Shown: piece after piece, positions 51,049 to 61,221 of the stretch
Position numbering within the stretch: position 1 is the first letter of the stretch
Layout: each line of letters opens with the position of its first letter
Source of the DNA: a virus
Strand: one strand, 5' to 3'
Length of the DNA: 64,000 nucleotides
IMG/VR virus record: IMGVR_UViG_3300008954_000002
Coordinates: 62,001 to 126,000 of that record
Program-made: the position numbers and the translations under genes
Notes under the pieces: model-generated
The model's database searches: none
The model's input: the letters and a program-made list of their open reading frames with translations, nothing else
What the model was told of the DNA's origin: nothing

Positions 51049-51476
51049 TAAACCACCCTAGGGACAAGCTTATTATCTCTTAAATCATAGCTGAATTGTA
51101 TGACAAGTGGAGCTTCCCTCGAAAAGGGAACATTAATTGTAAGCAATATTAGCAGTTCAGTATTAGATAATGGAAGTATAGTCACTTTTAAGTGTCGTGC
51201 ATCTATTACTCCTTCCCGAGTAAGCGCAGTTTTTAGCTGGGCTTCAACTATAGATGCAGTCTCTCTTGTGTTAGGCATACCTGCAAAAGTTGATAGTGAT
51301 GCGCCCAACTGCTTATGTAGTGGCCAATCTCCTTCAGTAGACTGTAGTATTTTAAGAACAGTCTGTCGTAGCAGTCTCCTGTCATCATTAGATACTGCTT
51401 TCAGATCTCCCTTGTCTGCGTCTATTCGAATATCGCCGTTGTTGCTAAACCAAAGATCAGTCTTATGTGTGGGCAT
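51048..51476 (-). CDS. gp25-like baseplate wedge protein
   Basis: 142 aa. Family features are FSNNGDIRIDADKGDLKAVS, LLRQTVLKILQSTEGDWPLH, and LGASLSTFAGMPNT, followed by LKTALTREGVIDARHLKVTI. This matches T4 gp25 / P2 gpW-type wedge proteins that link the baseplate to the tail tube and sheath initiator. It starts 4 bases after the upstream stop; its own stop overlaps the gpJ-like start. Confidence 0.85.
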   Translation of the reverse strand: MPTHKTDLWFSNNGDIRIDADKGDLKAVSNDDRRLLRQTVLKILQSTEGDWPLHKQLGASLSTFAGMPNTRETASIVEAQLKTALTREGVIDARHLKVTILPLSNTELLILLTINVPFSREAPLVIQFSYDLRDNKLVPRVV

Positions 51477-51480
51477 GTTG

Positions 51481-51816
51481 CTATCCTACCAAGGCAGTAA
51501 GGGCCATGGCAGCTTTAGCCAAGGTTGGCAAGTTTTCAAACATAGCTACATTGGGAAGCTGTCTTGGAGGAGCATAAAAAGAAGCTAACATGCTCATGGG
51601 CCAAGGCGTATCTCTTACAAAGGAGACATATGCTGGACTCAATGTCCCAAGGGTAACATTGGAAGGTGTACCCCCGTAGAGAGAGATACCCTTACCAGTC
51701 ACTTGCAGAAATGCACTATTAGAGGCAGCGACAACTACCTCTTTTTCTCGCAAAGCAAGAAAAGTACTTGAATCATCCCAAGGATCTAGCTGCCATATCT
51801 TTTGTTTAGTACCCAT
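51481..51816 (-). CDS. Small baseplate-region protein
   Basis: 111 aa from the ATG at 51816 (MGTKQKIWQLDPWDDSSTFL); AAGGA lies 9 bases upstream. An alternative start at 51840 lies inside the upstream gene. Beta-rich with a hydrophobic C-terminal helix (LPTLAKAAMALTALVG). Likely a hub or tube cap component by position; no family recognised. Confidence 0.5.
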   Translation of the reverse strand: MGTKQKIWQLDPWDDSSTFLALREKEVVVAASNSAFLQVTGKGISLYGGTPSNVTLGTLSPAYVSFVRDTPWPMSMLASFYAPPRQLPNVAMFENLPTLAKAAMALTALVG

Positions 51817-51818
51817 GC

Positions 51819-52322
51819 TTATTCTTCCTTTTTGTTCCATGATTCATTGGCAATAGCTGCCGCATTTGTAGGCATGTTGCCTACTAGTCCATCCATACTA
51901 TACATTGCAGTAACTAAATCTGAACTCTTTACAGCTGCTCCTCCGGGAGTAGAAAACGAATCACGTATTCTTGCTACTGCAGAATGTTCTAGATTTGACA
52001 TATGATCTCCATGAGCAACAACAGTGCAAAACTTACCTATCAGGTTAGCTGGATTGCCATGAGTCATATTAAGTTCAGCTACAGAAGACTCAGAACGTAC
52101 TACTGCCTCTTGGCCGCTAGGCAGTCTGACTCTTAGCCATACGCCAGTCACTTGCCTACCGTCTTCCGGCTCTTCTGTGTCTTCGTCAGCAGGACCACGA
52201 ACTGCAAGTATCTCACATGGCTCTATATGTTTAAGACCGGGCCTATGAGTACTGATAGGCTCTGTTTGCTTGAGTATGGTTTCTTGCAGCCTTGTAGCAA
52301 ACCTACCTTTACGCTCTCTCAT
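51819..52322 (-). CDS. Spike- or hub-associated baseplate protein
   Basis: 167 aa. The basic N-terminus (MRERKGRFATRLQETILKQT) is followed by an OB-like beta region: CEILAVRGPADEDTEEPEDG and VTGVWLRVRLPSGQEAVVRS, and FCTVVAHGDHMS. This pattern resembles the OB fold of gpV/gp5-type spike proteins, but the beta-helix and metal-binding tip are missing. It lies between the giant hub protein and gp25. Confidence 0.5.
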   Translation of the reverse strand: MRERKGRFATRLQETILKQTEPISTHRPGLKHIEPCEILAVRGPADEDTEEPEDGRQVTGVWLRVRLPSGQEAVVRSESSVAELNMTHGNPANLIGKFCTVVAHGDHMSNLEHSAVARIRDSFSTPGGAAVKSSDLVTAMYSMDGLVGNMPTNAAAIANESWNKKEE

Positions 52323-52332
52323 TCTCTTCTCC

Positions 52333-55300
52333 TTACTCTGGTATTCCCGTCATTCGATTGGCTCTTAGTCCAGTCCAAGGCGTCCGCCATATTGCATCTT
52401 TCCAAGCGGTCCATTCTCTTGTCACGTCATCGATACCCCACATAGTATCATCTATTATATTGGTTACATCTCCAAAGATATTGCGCCAAATAGCCATTGG
52501 GTCACCTTGTTGTAGGCCAGACACAATTGGTCTACCACCCTTTGTCAAAGGAACAACAGCTACTGTCTCTTCTTGAAGACACTTAGCGAAAAGAATAGGA
52601 CCTGCAACAAGCCAGCTAGCGCCTAGGTTATTAAAGACATTATCCAGCTTGTTCCATGCCCAAGTGCCTCCCTTTGCAGTTCCCCCAATCCCTATTGCTT
52701 TAGCAATGCGTGAGCTCCAGATACCGTTAGCAGCTGAGATACCTACCTTTCCAAGCGCTGCACTTGCAAGCCCTCTAGTCCCAAAAGCTAAACCCGTAGT
52801 TACTCCACCGACAAGCAATGCTGCTGTAAGACTTGCCATGTTGTGGCCTGGCAGTCTACCTTCTGTAAAACCACCTGTTATATCTGGATCGTCTGGAAGC
52901 ATTTCGCTCATAAACTCTTCGAAATCAAATCCCTCTTGAAAGATGCCTCCATACTTCTTAGCTAAGCGCGCCTTGTAGTCGGGATCGGTAACTGCCGACT
53001 CCCACCAGTGACTACTCCCACCCCCATCTCTAGGAATACCATCAGGGCCTACAGTGCCTGTGCCTTGCTCTTTGTCTCTAACGGCCATACAGTATAGCTT
53101 TAGTCCTTCTAGAACAGGCCAAGTAGAAATTTCATTAGCAAAGACTACTGCGTTAGGCTTTATCTCAGTTAAGAAACCTGTTTCATATGAAAACATATGT
53201 ACTACTTGCTCTACCTCAATAGGGCCAAACATATCATTATAGTCATCTAGTAGATAGCAGATATCCCAAGGCTTGATCCTAGGGTTGCCTAGCACTAGCA
53301 ACTCACCACGGTACATCTTTTTAAGACCATACATGAGCGAGCTCATACCATATCGCATTGCGGCTTTCTTCCCAATGACATTCGAGAAAGATACTGGCAG
53401 TACGTTTAGGTCTGGCTCTTTAATAAAAGAGCTTGCCTTCATAGGAAGTGTTTTGCTAACTAACCGATCTCTATCATGATACAAAACAGAGACTGCGTTA
53501 ACAACATTGTGCTCTGAACCCATGATGTTGTTGGATACAATATCTGTTTCAGATCTAAGCATATGGTAACGCCTAAAGGGTACAAATCTATTTTCAAGAC
53601 CTTTAAGATACTCTTCCATTACCTCATTAGTAAAGCGTAAGTTTAGATGGTCAAGAGAAGCACTTGCAGCGTATGACTCTGGCTTCTTTACATAAGATTG
53701 GAAATTCCCATCTACATCTGATATATCTTCAATATTATTAGGGTTGAAAGGATTAAAAGATTCGCCTAACTCGACATAAGATTCTGGCAAACTGCTACTA
53801 GAATCAATTCTTTCTTTAATCTCAAAGGAAAAAGCATCTTCTATTTTCTTCAAAGCAACTGCACCATAAAGCTTTTCGTAGATATCTCTATTAATGTTGC
53901 CATCTTCTAAATGCTCTCTAAGAGTGTTCATCCTATCTACAAAGTTATTAGTTGCGGGCTTAGACCAATACCTTTGACCTGGAACACCAAAGAACATTGT
54001 ATACCTAAGAGATGTACCATAAGGTCTTGGTCCATATATCCAGCCAGGATGCCTTAGAGACATCTCATGGAATAAATCCCATATAGTAGAGTTCTGTACT
54101 TGGTAAAGGCATTCACTTGGCAGCAATTGTTTGTTAGTTTGCCATTTGTCAGGTTGAGTCCATGCATCGTACCATTCACCTACCTTATCGGCTGTACCTG
54201 GGACACCCATAAGAGCTCCTGCAAAGCCTCCAGCGACCACAGCACCAAGGCGTTTTATAGTACTCCACTCCCAAAACTCAAACTCTAGGGTCATGTAATC
54301 CTTAGGATTGGGAGGGTAAAGGTTATCGTCTTGAGGGCTTAAGAAGAGCGATGCTTTCTTTCTAGTGTAATTGCGTTTGACTTCGCCAATCGTAATATCA
54401 TAACCCCAACCTAGTACATCAGCTGCAGCCTGCAACCCAATACTTGCTGCAGTCGCAGCTAGAAAAGCTCGACTATTAATAGCAAGTACTCTTCCAAAGA
54501 TATTAAAGCCACTGCCAGCGATCTGCTGTGCCCCTTGGAAAAAGGTAAGCCCACCAAGATTTGCACCTGAATATCCGAGCACTAGACCTCTGACTCGTGA
54601 TGTCTCACTTTTGGCAAGGGTAGTAAATGCTGTTTCTATTTCTGCAAACACTGCTGTCTTTTCAGCCTTCGTGGTAGTTCCAGCAAGTTTTGTAAGCAAT
54701 GGTCTCAGCCCTGCCTTCCTAATGCTCTCAGAAGAAACACCCCCACTATGGAGAAACTTATTCACTACGCTGCCCCTGCTACCGCCCTTGGCCATGCCTA
54801 TAGCCGCACCTATTCTTTGGTTGATACCTTTAGCTGTGACAGCTAGATTCTTGCCAGCAAATCCTCCCCATGTTGAGCCTCCTCCTATCTTTGCAGCTGC
54901 TCCACCCATTAGTCTGCTTACTATCCCTTTAGATGCGCCTGCAGCCGCGCCTGCTCTGCCCATAGGAGTTATAGAAAGCGCTGCAATACCAATTGCTATG
55001 CCTGTAGATATAACTGGATGAGTCTTCATAAACTTCATCATTTTTCCTGTGAAGCTAAACCAACCCCAGAAATCTTTTTCTGAATAGTCTACAAAATCCA
55101 GCCTAGCGTCTTTAGACTCTCCGTACTGAAAGAGTTGTCCTATTTTCCATCTACCAAAATGAAGGACTTCTGGCTGCAACATCATAGAGCTTAAAAGCTT
55201 ATGAGTGGTTTCGAATACTAGTGCTTCATCATTCTCGCCATAGCGACCATCATTTCTGCCTTTGATATCAGCTGTTAGCTCGACTCCAAAAGATTGTACA

Positions 55301-58300
55301 GTCAGCTCGCATAGATCACCCTGACTGTTCCACATGACATCCACTACTCTGCCAGAGATAAGCACTTCTAACATATTAGGATCATTAGAATATCCAGCCC
55401 TAAGTTGAATATTCATTCCAGGGCGCATTACTACGGCAGAGAATGGTTGGTGTCTACCGTCCTCTACCTCGGGAACATTGTTATGCGCTTGAGTGCTGTC
55501 GTTTAACTCCTTTATCTTTGCAGCTCTTTCTCTATCAAAGTAATCTAAATCGACAACGGCTTCTCTTTTAGTGCCGTCTAGAGAGCCAGATACATTTTGC
55601 AAAACAATAGTTGCTGTATCAGCTGCACTTTCTCTACTCTGAACAACAGTAAATTCTTTTACTCCATTATAAGTATAGAAATCATCAAAATTAAGAAGCC
55701 TGCTATTGAGCTCATCTTCCTCAATAAGCATTAATTTAAAGGTTGGGTATGCACGCCTTAGGGTAAGCTTCTCAGAGATGATGTCATGAGCAGAATCATT
55801 AGTAAGGTTTTTGAGCGATTCAGGATCAAAGGCATGTGTATACGTATCCATCGCGGCAAGTCTAGTATCTTCAACAGAGTCTACTGTATTAGTAGCTGTC
55901 TCATCAGTGAGATACTCTCCTAAGTAACCAGCTTTAGAGCCAAACATCGCCTCACTTTTAGCAACTTTCTGAACAAGATCCCGATATACATTTGCATCTA
56001 CTCTCGCTTGATCACTGCCAAGGATTCCATCTGTAAGCGAAAGGTAGGGAATAAGTGGCTTAAGTCCGCCCTCAGTCGATATTGTCTTAAGCCTTGCCAG
56101 AACTGTCTTTGCATTATCTCTTGCCTTCTCCTGCTCTTTGGTACCTCTAGGCATATTCTTAATTTGCTCTGATAGCTTTTTGATCTGTTTCTCTACATTG
56201 GCAGATCGCTGTACGAAGCTGTCTGGATCCCAAAAAGCAACCTCCATAGGGTTGAGCTCTGCCTCTTTCAGGTAATCCCACCTGCCCCCTATCTTGGTAA
56301 GAGAATCTACATCATCAGTTCCGGTTGGATGATGAACTAGTGCAGACATAATAGGCGATTGAGCAGTAGCTCCCGTAGTGAGCCCCTTGTCATCTTTGCT
56401 GCGTATGCCTGAACCCTGCATCTTCTTGAGATGGTCATAAGAGCCGTTTATCTGTGCAGCTAAATTGTCTTGTAAGTCTTCTACAATTGCTGCGCTTACT
56501 GCACCTGGAGCATCTTCGTAAATGCTCCACATATAAAAGTCTGGATTAGTAGCATGTAGACGATCTGGATAGTAAGGGTGAGCAGGCAAATCCATATCTG
56601 GGTAACATTGAATACCAGACCAATTTGCAACGCCACCACTAAGATCAGTTGTAGCCAACTCTTCTAGCCCAAACAGTGATAGCAAAGGCATGTTGCTTAG
56701 CAATCTATCTGCTAGATCAACCAATCCAGAGCGTATCTTTTTAATCTTGTTTTCTTCATACTGGATTGAGGTCTTTATAGGGGGCAATGTAGTCCGCTGA
56801 TAAGTATAGTTGCCTTGCTCAACGCTACCTTCAGATTGTAGATAACGTGGCGGTAACGACCACCATGCAAGGGCTGCTAAGTGCCCTTTAAAGCCTAAAA
56901 AGCTAGTATCTTCAACACTCTCTATGAACTTTTTAAAGGGAGCCAGTATAGTATCTGAAGCACTCATTAGAATCTGATCATGCAGCGGCATGATGTCATT
57001 AATATATAGTTGGACTACAGTCTCAACATCAGCCTCTGCTTCCTTTCTATTGTTATCTATTGTGGTTGTTCCTTCTCCTGCCCAAAAGGGAACATCAGTG
57101 CTACCGTCACTGTCTATAGAGCCAATAAAATGGTCAAACATAGTGGGCTTATCATTTCTTCTCAAGATCTGCTGCCACTGGCTGCCGTCTCCTCTTCTGC
57201 TCTCCATAGGCGTAAGGAAGTTGACTGCACTATCTACAGCCAATGCTGTGTTATCGATAGCGCCAAAAGCTATGCGTTTGATACCCCTCCATGGGCCACT
57301 CATTACAACAGAAGTGGTGTGTTTAATGCCTACATATCCAAACCCAAGGCCATCATCAAGTCGTGCCTTGAACTCTGCCTGTGTGCTCCACGGGTTGACT
57401 CCTAAAGATTTTATCTCAGCAGGAGCATAAGCGCCAAGGTTCTTGCTTAGCCAAGCGCCAACACTGTCAGCTTTTAACCAATCGCCATATCTCCACTTAA
57501 CATAAGCATACATCCAGTAGCCAAAACGCTGCCACATCTCTTGCTCTAGATTAGGAAGATTGTATAGCTGTTCTTTAAAGTGTTCTTCAGTAACTGCTCC
57601 TGGAACATTAGGTTCTGATACAAGACAGTTAGCTTCCTGAATAAGTCCAAGTAAGAAAGCGTGGTAGTGTCTGACAATTTCTATATCTACATCTTGTAGT
57701 CTTGGGTTTGCATAATGAAATTGAGTTACATCTACAAAGGAGGCGTCAACAAGAGTCGCTTTAATAGCTCTACTCTCAATATCTTTAATAATTCGTGCAG
57801 ATTCTGCCATGCTGTGCGCTTGATCTATGCCTCCAAGTGAAAGAGCAGCTCTAGGAGTCCCAAGCGGATCAACAGGATCAATATAGCCTGCAGCTTCTAG
57901 CTGAGCAGTAGTCAACTCAATATCACTAGTTAAGTCACCCCCTGTCCTATCCAAGTAGTCTGCCATAATGCTTTTGTTAATTACATACGCATCTTGTTCC
58001 GTATCCTGAATTAACTCTCGTATCCCAGCATCAGAATTCCCAACATCATATAGATCGGCACCCCTACCTGGCACTTGGTACTGCTTAGCTCTTTCAAAAG
58101 CCTCATCACCGAAACTAGTTCTTATTTCTTTCTCTGTCATCATGAAGCTATCGCTACCATCTGCTCTTATAAATGGAGCAGCACCTACAGCTTCAAACAT
58201 GTTGACTTGTTTTAAAGCAGTCTCACCAAAGAGCTGAGAGTAGAACTTGTCTTGACCAGTTACAGATATGTCTTGGTCAAAGACAGCCACTCTTGACGCA

Positions 58301-61221
58301 TACCTCTCGGATATGCCAGCATCCATACGACCTCTCATTAGTTGTTCTGGCATGTTCTCCGAGTCAAACTCAAACTGTACCTCGTTTGCATTTTGCAAGA
58401 GTAATGCTGCAATACCTTCTTCTGTAAGCTCTAGGTTGGCTAATGCGTGCAGTACTTTCTTGCGTCGATCATCGATATCAGGCGAAGCGGTCGGTACAGC
58501 AATGATCTCTTCTTGTACATAAGGATTAGTTTCACTTACTTCAAAAACCATTGAGGATAGGCCAGGATTCCCTTCCTTTGTTTCGCAAGTAGCCCGAGTG
58601 ATACACGAACGCTTACGTAGTGCTGATTGATTACTTTCATTAATCTTGTAATCGGAGTCACTATATGTGCCGAACAATCTAGTAATAAAGTTGTCTGTAC
58701 ACAATGCATGCCCATCAAGTACGGGTCTAAATGCACGAGCATTATGCTGTAGCTTCTGACGCATTTCCTCCATAGATCTGCCGGGCAAAGGTATGCCTGT
58801 TAGCTTGTCATCTATTAAGGCAAACTCCATCATGTAGGATGGCTCAGTTGAGCCAAGATGCTGATGCGTAGGAAACTCAGAACCTAGAATTGGAATGCTG
58901 GCAATGTTGTGCCGCATACCGCCTGCAACGCCAATGAGTACAGCACCATCTCTAAGCAGAATCTTTTTAGTATTGAGAGCGCCATACTCTTCAGTGCCAC
59001 TTACATCGGACCAGTCAAGGTCATCATTGCCTGTGAGTATCGACAAGGTAATAGTACGACGCCAAACATTTACTACATCGCTGCGAGCGTCATAGTACAT
59101 GAAGCCAAGATTTGCTAAGTCTTTGTAATCGTTAAGTATCCCTTCTGCTTCTTCTTGAGTTAACCCTATGCTATCAAGCTGATCCTCGGTTAGCAGAGTC
59201 TCCTCTTGTCCATCTGGCTCTACTACTGTAATAGCTGCTGCTTCTCCAAGCTCTGGATCTGCGGTTGTCGGAGTACTGGTAGTGCTTGAGCTGGGATATG
59301 GGGCATTCTTCTTGGCAAGCTTTTGATCTTCAGAAGTCATGCCCTGGATTACATCCTGCATATATTGCGTATTAGGAGTTTGCCCATCGCGGGCATTTAG
59401 CCACGGAACAGGATTGAAAGGCATCTCCGACGTATTCTCTTGTAACTCAAAATGTAGGTGAGCCCCGGTTCCATAGGTTCCAGACAAGCCTATGGGTTGT
59501 CCTCTCGTTACTACAGCTCCCTTGTTAACATCCGTCTTAGATAGGTGTCTATACACACTTGTCATATTGAGATCAGAGTGGAGTATATACAAGACGCTAC
59601 CCGTAGCAGAGACTACTGTTCCATCCTCAACTGCATATATAGGTGTTCCCTCTGGGATAGGGATGTCGATCCCTTCGTGAGGTCTTTGCACATGCGCAGC
59701 GGGGTGATCCCAACGCCAAGAGAAATGATCAGATAGTCTAAAAGCATTTGGATCATCGTCAACTAGGCAAGGCCTATGCAGTATTAACTTGTGCATGTCC
59801 TTGCGCCGCCACTGGCTTAGCCGAGTGTGACGACCTTCTCCAGGAGCATAGGTTCTACGTTTATGTTGTCCGCGTATCTCTATAGCAGGCAGAGATGAGG
59901 TAGCGCCAGTTCTTTCTTTGCTTTGAGTTTCAACTGCTGCCTCTTGTAACTTCTTCTGCGCATCGCTGAGCTTGGCAATAATATCTGGGGTAAGGTTGAG
60001 AGTTCTATAATCTTCGTAATGAAAGATAGTTCTCTTCATTGTTGAGAGGAATGTCGACACCCATCGTTGCCTAAGTACTGGAGGTACTCCTCCAGTGTGA
60101 AGTCCAGTCACATATCCGGTAGCCTCGTCCATGGAGGTAAAGGAGGCAACGCTTTTATATAGAAGACCTGCACCTGTAGTAGAGCCACCCGGAAATTCAA
60201 AAATGTCTTGGTAGACATCAATCCCAAAGTTATCATATAAGGACTTTGCCTGTAGCGAGTTAATAAATCTTACATAGATGTTGGATAGGGCGGGCGTCAC
60301 TACCCATGCACTAGCTTGCATCCTGCTTGGGAGTGGTAGCAGATCAAAGACGCGACCAGCATGAGTTCTCTCCATGTCGTGTAGGGTCATAGTCTTTGAA
60401 GAGCTTCGTTCAATAGCTTCAAGAACAACGCTAAATGTTTCACGGGCTGGGTCTTCTTGGCGAGGACCCTCTTCCCCTGCCCTGTATTGGCTTTGGTTAA
60501 AGTTAGAGAAACCCTCTACACCTCTAATGATTGTTGGTAGCCATCCCTTCTCTCTCCCTTCGTCTTCGCTCTTCTCTGTGTACCATGAGTTAGCTTCCTT
60601 TTCATGCCCAACCATACTCTCTATGAAAGGGCCAATCCAAACAGGGATACTATATCTAACTGTATCTGTCACCGCAGACGAAGAGGACCCCTTAGATCCT
60701 GCACTAGGCACTTTTATGCTTTCTGTTGCCCACTCTCTTCTAAAAAGGAAGTTGACAGCATAGGGAGCATAATTAAACCAGCGCAGATCTATCTCGCATG
60801 CAAAAGTGCCTGGCGTTCCCTTCATAGGAGAGACATTGATAGAAGACATTGTAAAGGCCATTTGCTGCCAGACTTCCCAGCGTGGGACAATAGTCTCACG
60901 TAGATAGTCGTTCTCAATCCAACAGAAGGGAGAGTGCTTGAACTGGACTATCAGCCTGTGCAGAGACAATAGCATGTCTGGTGTAAAGATAATATTAAGG
61001 CTTACCTGTACAAGCCCATGCCCGCTAGGAACTTTAGTAGAGACTCTTGAGCGTAGGGTGTTCCATTGCCAATACATATCCTCCTTACGAACAGAGATCT
61101 GAGTAGGCGGAATTACTAGCTCTATGTCGTTGATGGTAAATACAGCATTAGGATCCGATGCGTCTTTACCATCCCGATATTCCCAGCTGCGGTCGGCTGC
61201 GCCTCTAATAATACCTGCCAT
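52333..61221 (-). CDS. Giant tail hub protein with M23 peptidase domain (2962 aa)
   Basis: 2962 aa. The N-terminus is beta-rich and hub-like (VIPPTQISVRKEDMYWQWNT). An M23-type zinc endopeptidase lies at about 505-610, with RPHEGIDIPIPEGTPIYAVE, then GTYGTGAHLHFELQEN; the HxxxD and HLH zinc ligands are present. A late-control-D/gp27-like hub segment is at about 1930-1985 (PGMNIQLRAGYSND, VVDVMWNSQGDLCELTV). Hydrophobic segments near 2065 (ISTGIAIGIAALSITPMGRA) and close to the C-terminus (SLTAALLVGGVTTGLAFGT) are tape-measure-like. It probably combines hub, peptidoglycan-cutting and membrane-interacting functions used in DNA delivery. Both ends overlap or abut neighbours. Confidence 0.8.
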   Translation of the reverse strand: MAGIIRGAADRSWEYRDGKDASDPNAVFTINDIELVIPPTQISVRKEDMYWQWNTLRSRVSTKVPSGHGLVQVSLNIIFTPDMLLSLHRLIVQFKHSPFCWIENDYLRETIVPRWEVWQQMAFTMSSINVSPMKGTPGTFACEIDLRWFNYAPYAVNFLFRREWATESIKVPSAGSKGSSSSAVTDTVRYSIPVWIGPFIESMVGHEKEANSWYTEKSEDEGREKGWLPTIIRGVEGFSNFNQSQYRAGEEGPRQEDPARETFSVVLEAIERSSSKTMTLHDMERTHAGRVFDLLPLPSRMQASAWVVTPALSNIYVRFINSLQAKSLYDNFGIDVYQDIFEFPGGSTTGAGLLYKSVASFTSMDEATGYVTGLHTGGVPPVLRQRWVSTFLSTMKRTIFHYEDYRTLNLTPDIIAKLSDAQKKLQEAAVETQSKERTGATSSLPAIEIRGQHKRRTYAPGEGRHTRLSQWRRKDMHKLILHRPCLVDDDPNAFRLSDHFSWRWDHPAAHVQRPHEGIDIPIPEGTPIYAVEDGTVVSATGSVLYILHSDLNMTSVYRHLSKTDVNKGAVVTRGQPIGLSGTYGTGAHLHFELQENTSEMPFNPVPWLNARDGQTPNTQYMQDVIQGMTSEDQKLAKKNAPYPSSSTTSTPTTADPELGEAAAITVVEPDGQEETLLTEDQLDSIGLTQEEAEGILNDYKDLANLGFMYYDARSDVVNVWRRTITLSILTGNDDLDWSDVSGTEEYGALNTKKILLRDGAVLIGVAGGMRHNIASIPILGSEFPTHQHLGSTEPSYMMEFALIDDKLTGIPLPGRSMEEMRQKLQHNARAFRPVLDGHALCTDNFITRLFGTYSDSDYKINESNQSALRKRSCITRATCETKEGNPGLSSMVFEVSETNPYVQEEIIAVPTASPDIDDRRKKVLHALANLELTEEGIAALLLQNANEVQFEFDSENMPEQLMRGRMDAGISERYASRVAVFDQDISVTGQDKFYSQLFGETALKQVNMFEAVGAAPFIRADGSDSFMMTEKEIRTSFGDEAFERAKQYQVPGRGADLYDVGNSDAGIRELIQDTEQDAYVINKSIMADYLDRTGGDLTSDIELTTAQLEAAGYIDPVDPLGTPRAALSLGGIDQAHSMAESARIIKDIESRAIKATLVDASFVDVTQFHYANPRLQDVDIEIVRHYHAFLLGLIQEANCLVSEPNVPGAVTEEHFKEQLYNLPNLEQEMWQRFGYWMYAYVKWRYGDWLKADSVGAWLSKNLGAYAPAEIKSLGVNPWSTQAEFKARLDDGLGFGYVGIKHTTSVVMSGPWRGIKRIAFGAIDNTALAVDSAVNFLTPMESRRGDGSQWQQILRRNDKPTMFDHFIGSIDSDGSTDVPFWAGEGTTTIDNNRKEAEADVETVVQLYINDIMPLHDQILMSASDTILAPFKKFIESVEDTSFLGFKGHLAALAWWSLPPRYLQSEGSVEQGNYTYQRTTLPPIKTSIQYEENKIKKIRSGLVDLADRLLSNMPLLSLFGLEELATTDLSGGVANWSGIQCYPDMDLPAHPYYPDRLHATNPDFYMWSIYEDAPGAVSAAIVEDLQDNLAAQINGSYDHLKKMQGSGIRSKDDKGLTTGATAQSPIMSALVHHPTGTDDVDSLTKIGGRWDYLKEAELNPMEVAFWDPDSFVQRSANVEKQIKKLSEQIKNMPRGTKEQEKARDNAKTVLARLKTISTEGGLKPLIPYLSLTDGILGSDQARVDANVYRDLVQKVAKSEAMFGSKAGYLGEYLTDETATNTVDSVEDTRLAAMDTYTHAFDPESLKNLTNDSAHDIISEKLTLRRAYPTFKLMLIEEDELNSRLLNFDDFYTYNGVKEFTVVQSRESAADTATIVLQNVSGSLDGTKREAVVDLDYFDRERAAKIKELNDSTQAHNNVPEVEDGRHQPFSAVVMRPGMNIQLRAGYSNDPNMLEVLISGRVVDVMWNSQGDLCELTVQSFGVELTADIKGRNDGRYGENDEALVFETTHKLLSSMMLQPEVLHFGRWKIGQLFQYGESKDARLDFVDYSEKDFWGWFSFTGKMMKFMKTHPVISTGIAIGIAALSITPMGRAGAAAGASKGIVSRLMGGAAAKIGGGSTWGGFAGKNLAVTAKGINQRIGAAIGMAKGGSRGSVVNKFLHSGGVSSESIRKAGLRPLLTKLAGTTTKAEKTAVFAEIETAFTTLAKSETSRVRGLVLGYSGANLGGLTFFQGAQQIAGSGFNIFGRVLAINSRAFLAATAASIGLQAAADVLGWGYDITIGEVKRNYTRKKASLFLSPQDDNLYPPNPKDYMTLEFEFWEWSTIKRLGAVVAGGFAGALMGVPGTADKVGEWYDAWTQPDKWQTNKQLLPSECLYQVQNSTIWDLFHEMSLRHPGWIYGPRPYGTSLRYTMFFGVPGQRYWSKPATNNFVDRMNTLREHLEDGNINRDIYEKLYGAVALKKIEDAFSFEIKERIDSSSSLPESYVELGESFNPFNPNNIEDISDVDGNFQSYVKKPESYAASASLDHLNLRFTNEVMEEYLKGLENRFVPFRRYHMLRSETDIVSNNIMGSEHNVVNAVSVLYHDRDRLVSKTLPMKASSFIKEPDLNVLPVSFSNVIGKKAAMRYGMSSLMYGLKKMYRGELLVLGNPRIKPWDICYLLDDYNDMFGPIEVEQVVHMFSYETGFLTEIKPNAVVFANEISTWPVLEGLKLYCMAVRDKEQGTGTVGPDGIPRDGGGSSHWWESAVTDPDYKARLAKKYGGIFQEGFDFEEFMSEMLPDDPDITGGFTEGRLPGHNMASLTAALLVGGVTTGLAFGTRGLASAALGKVGISAANGIWSSRIAKAIGIGGTAKGGTWAWNKLDNVFNNLGASWLVAGPILFAKCLQEETVAVVPLTKGGRPIVSGLQQGDPMAIWRNIFGDVTNIIDDTMWGIDDVTREWTAWKDAIWRTPWTGLRANRMTGIPE

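Noticed and set aside
54611-55021. Long + strand reading frame opposite the hub gene
   Set aside because: It mirrors the Ala/Gly-rich hydrophobic stretch of the minus-strand gene, has no Shine-Dalgarno, and overlaps a continuous 8.9-kb gene.
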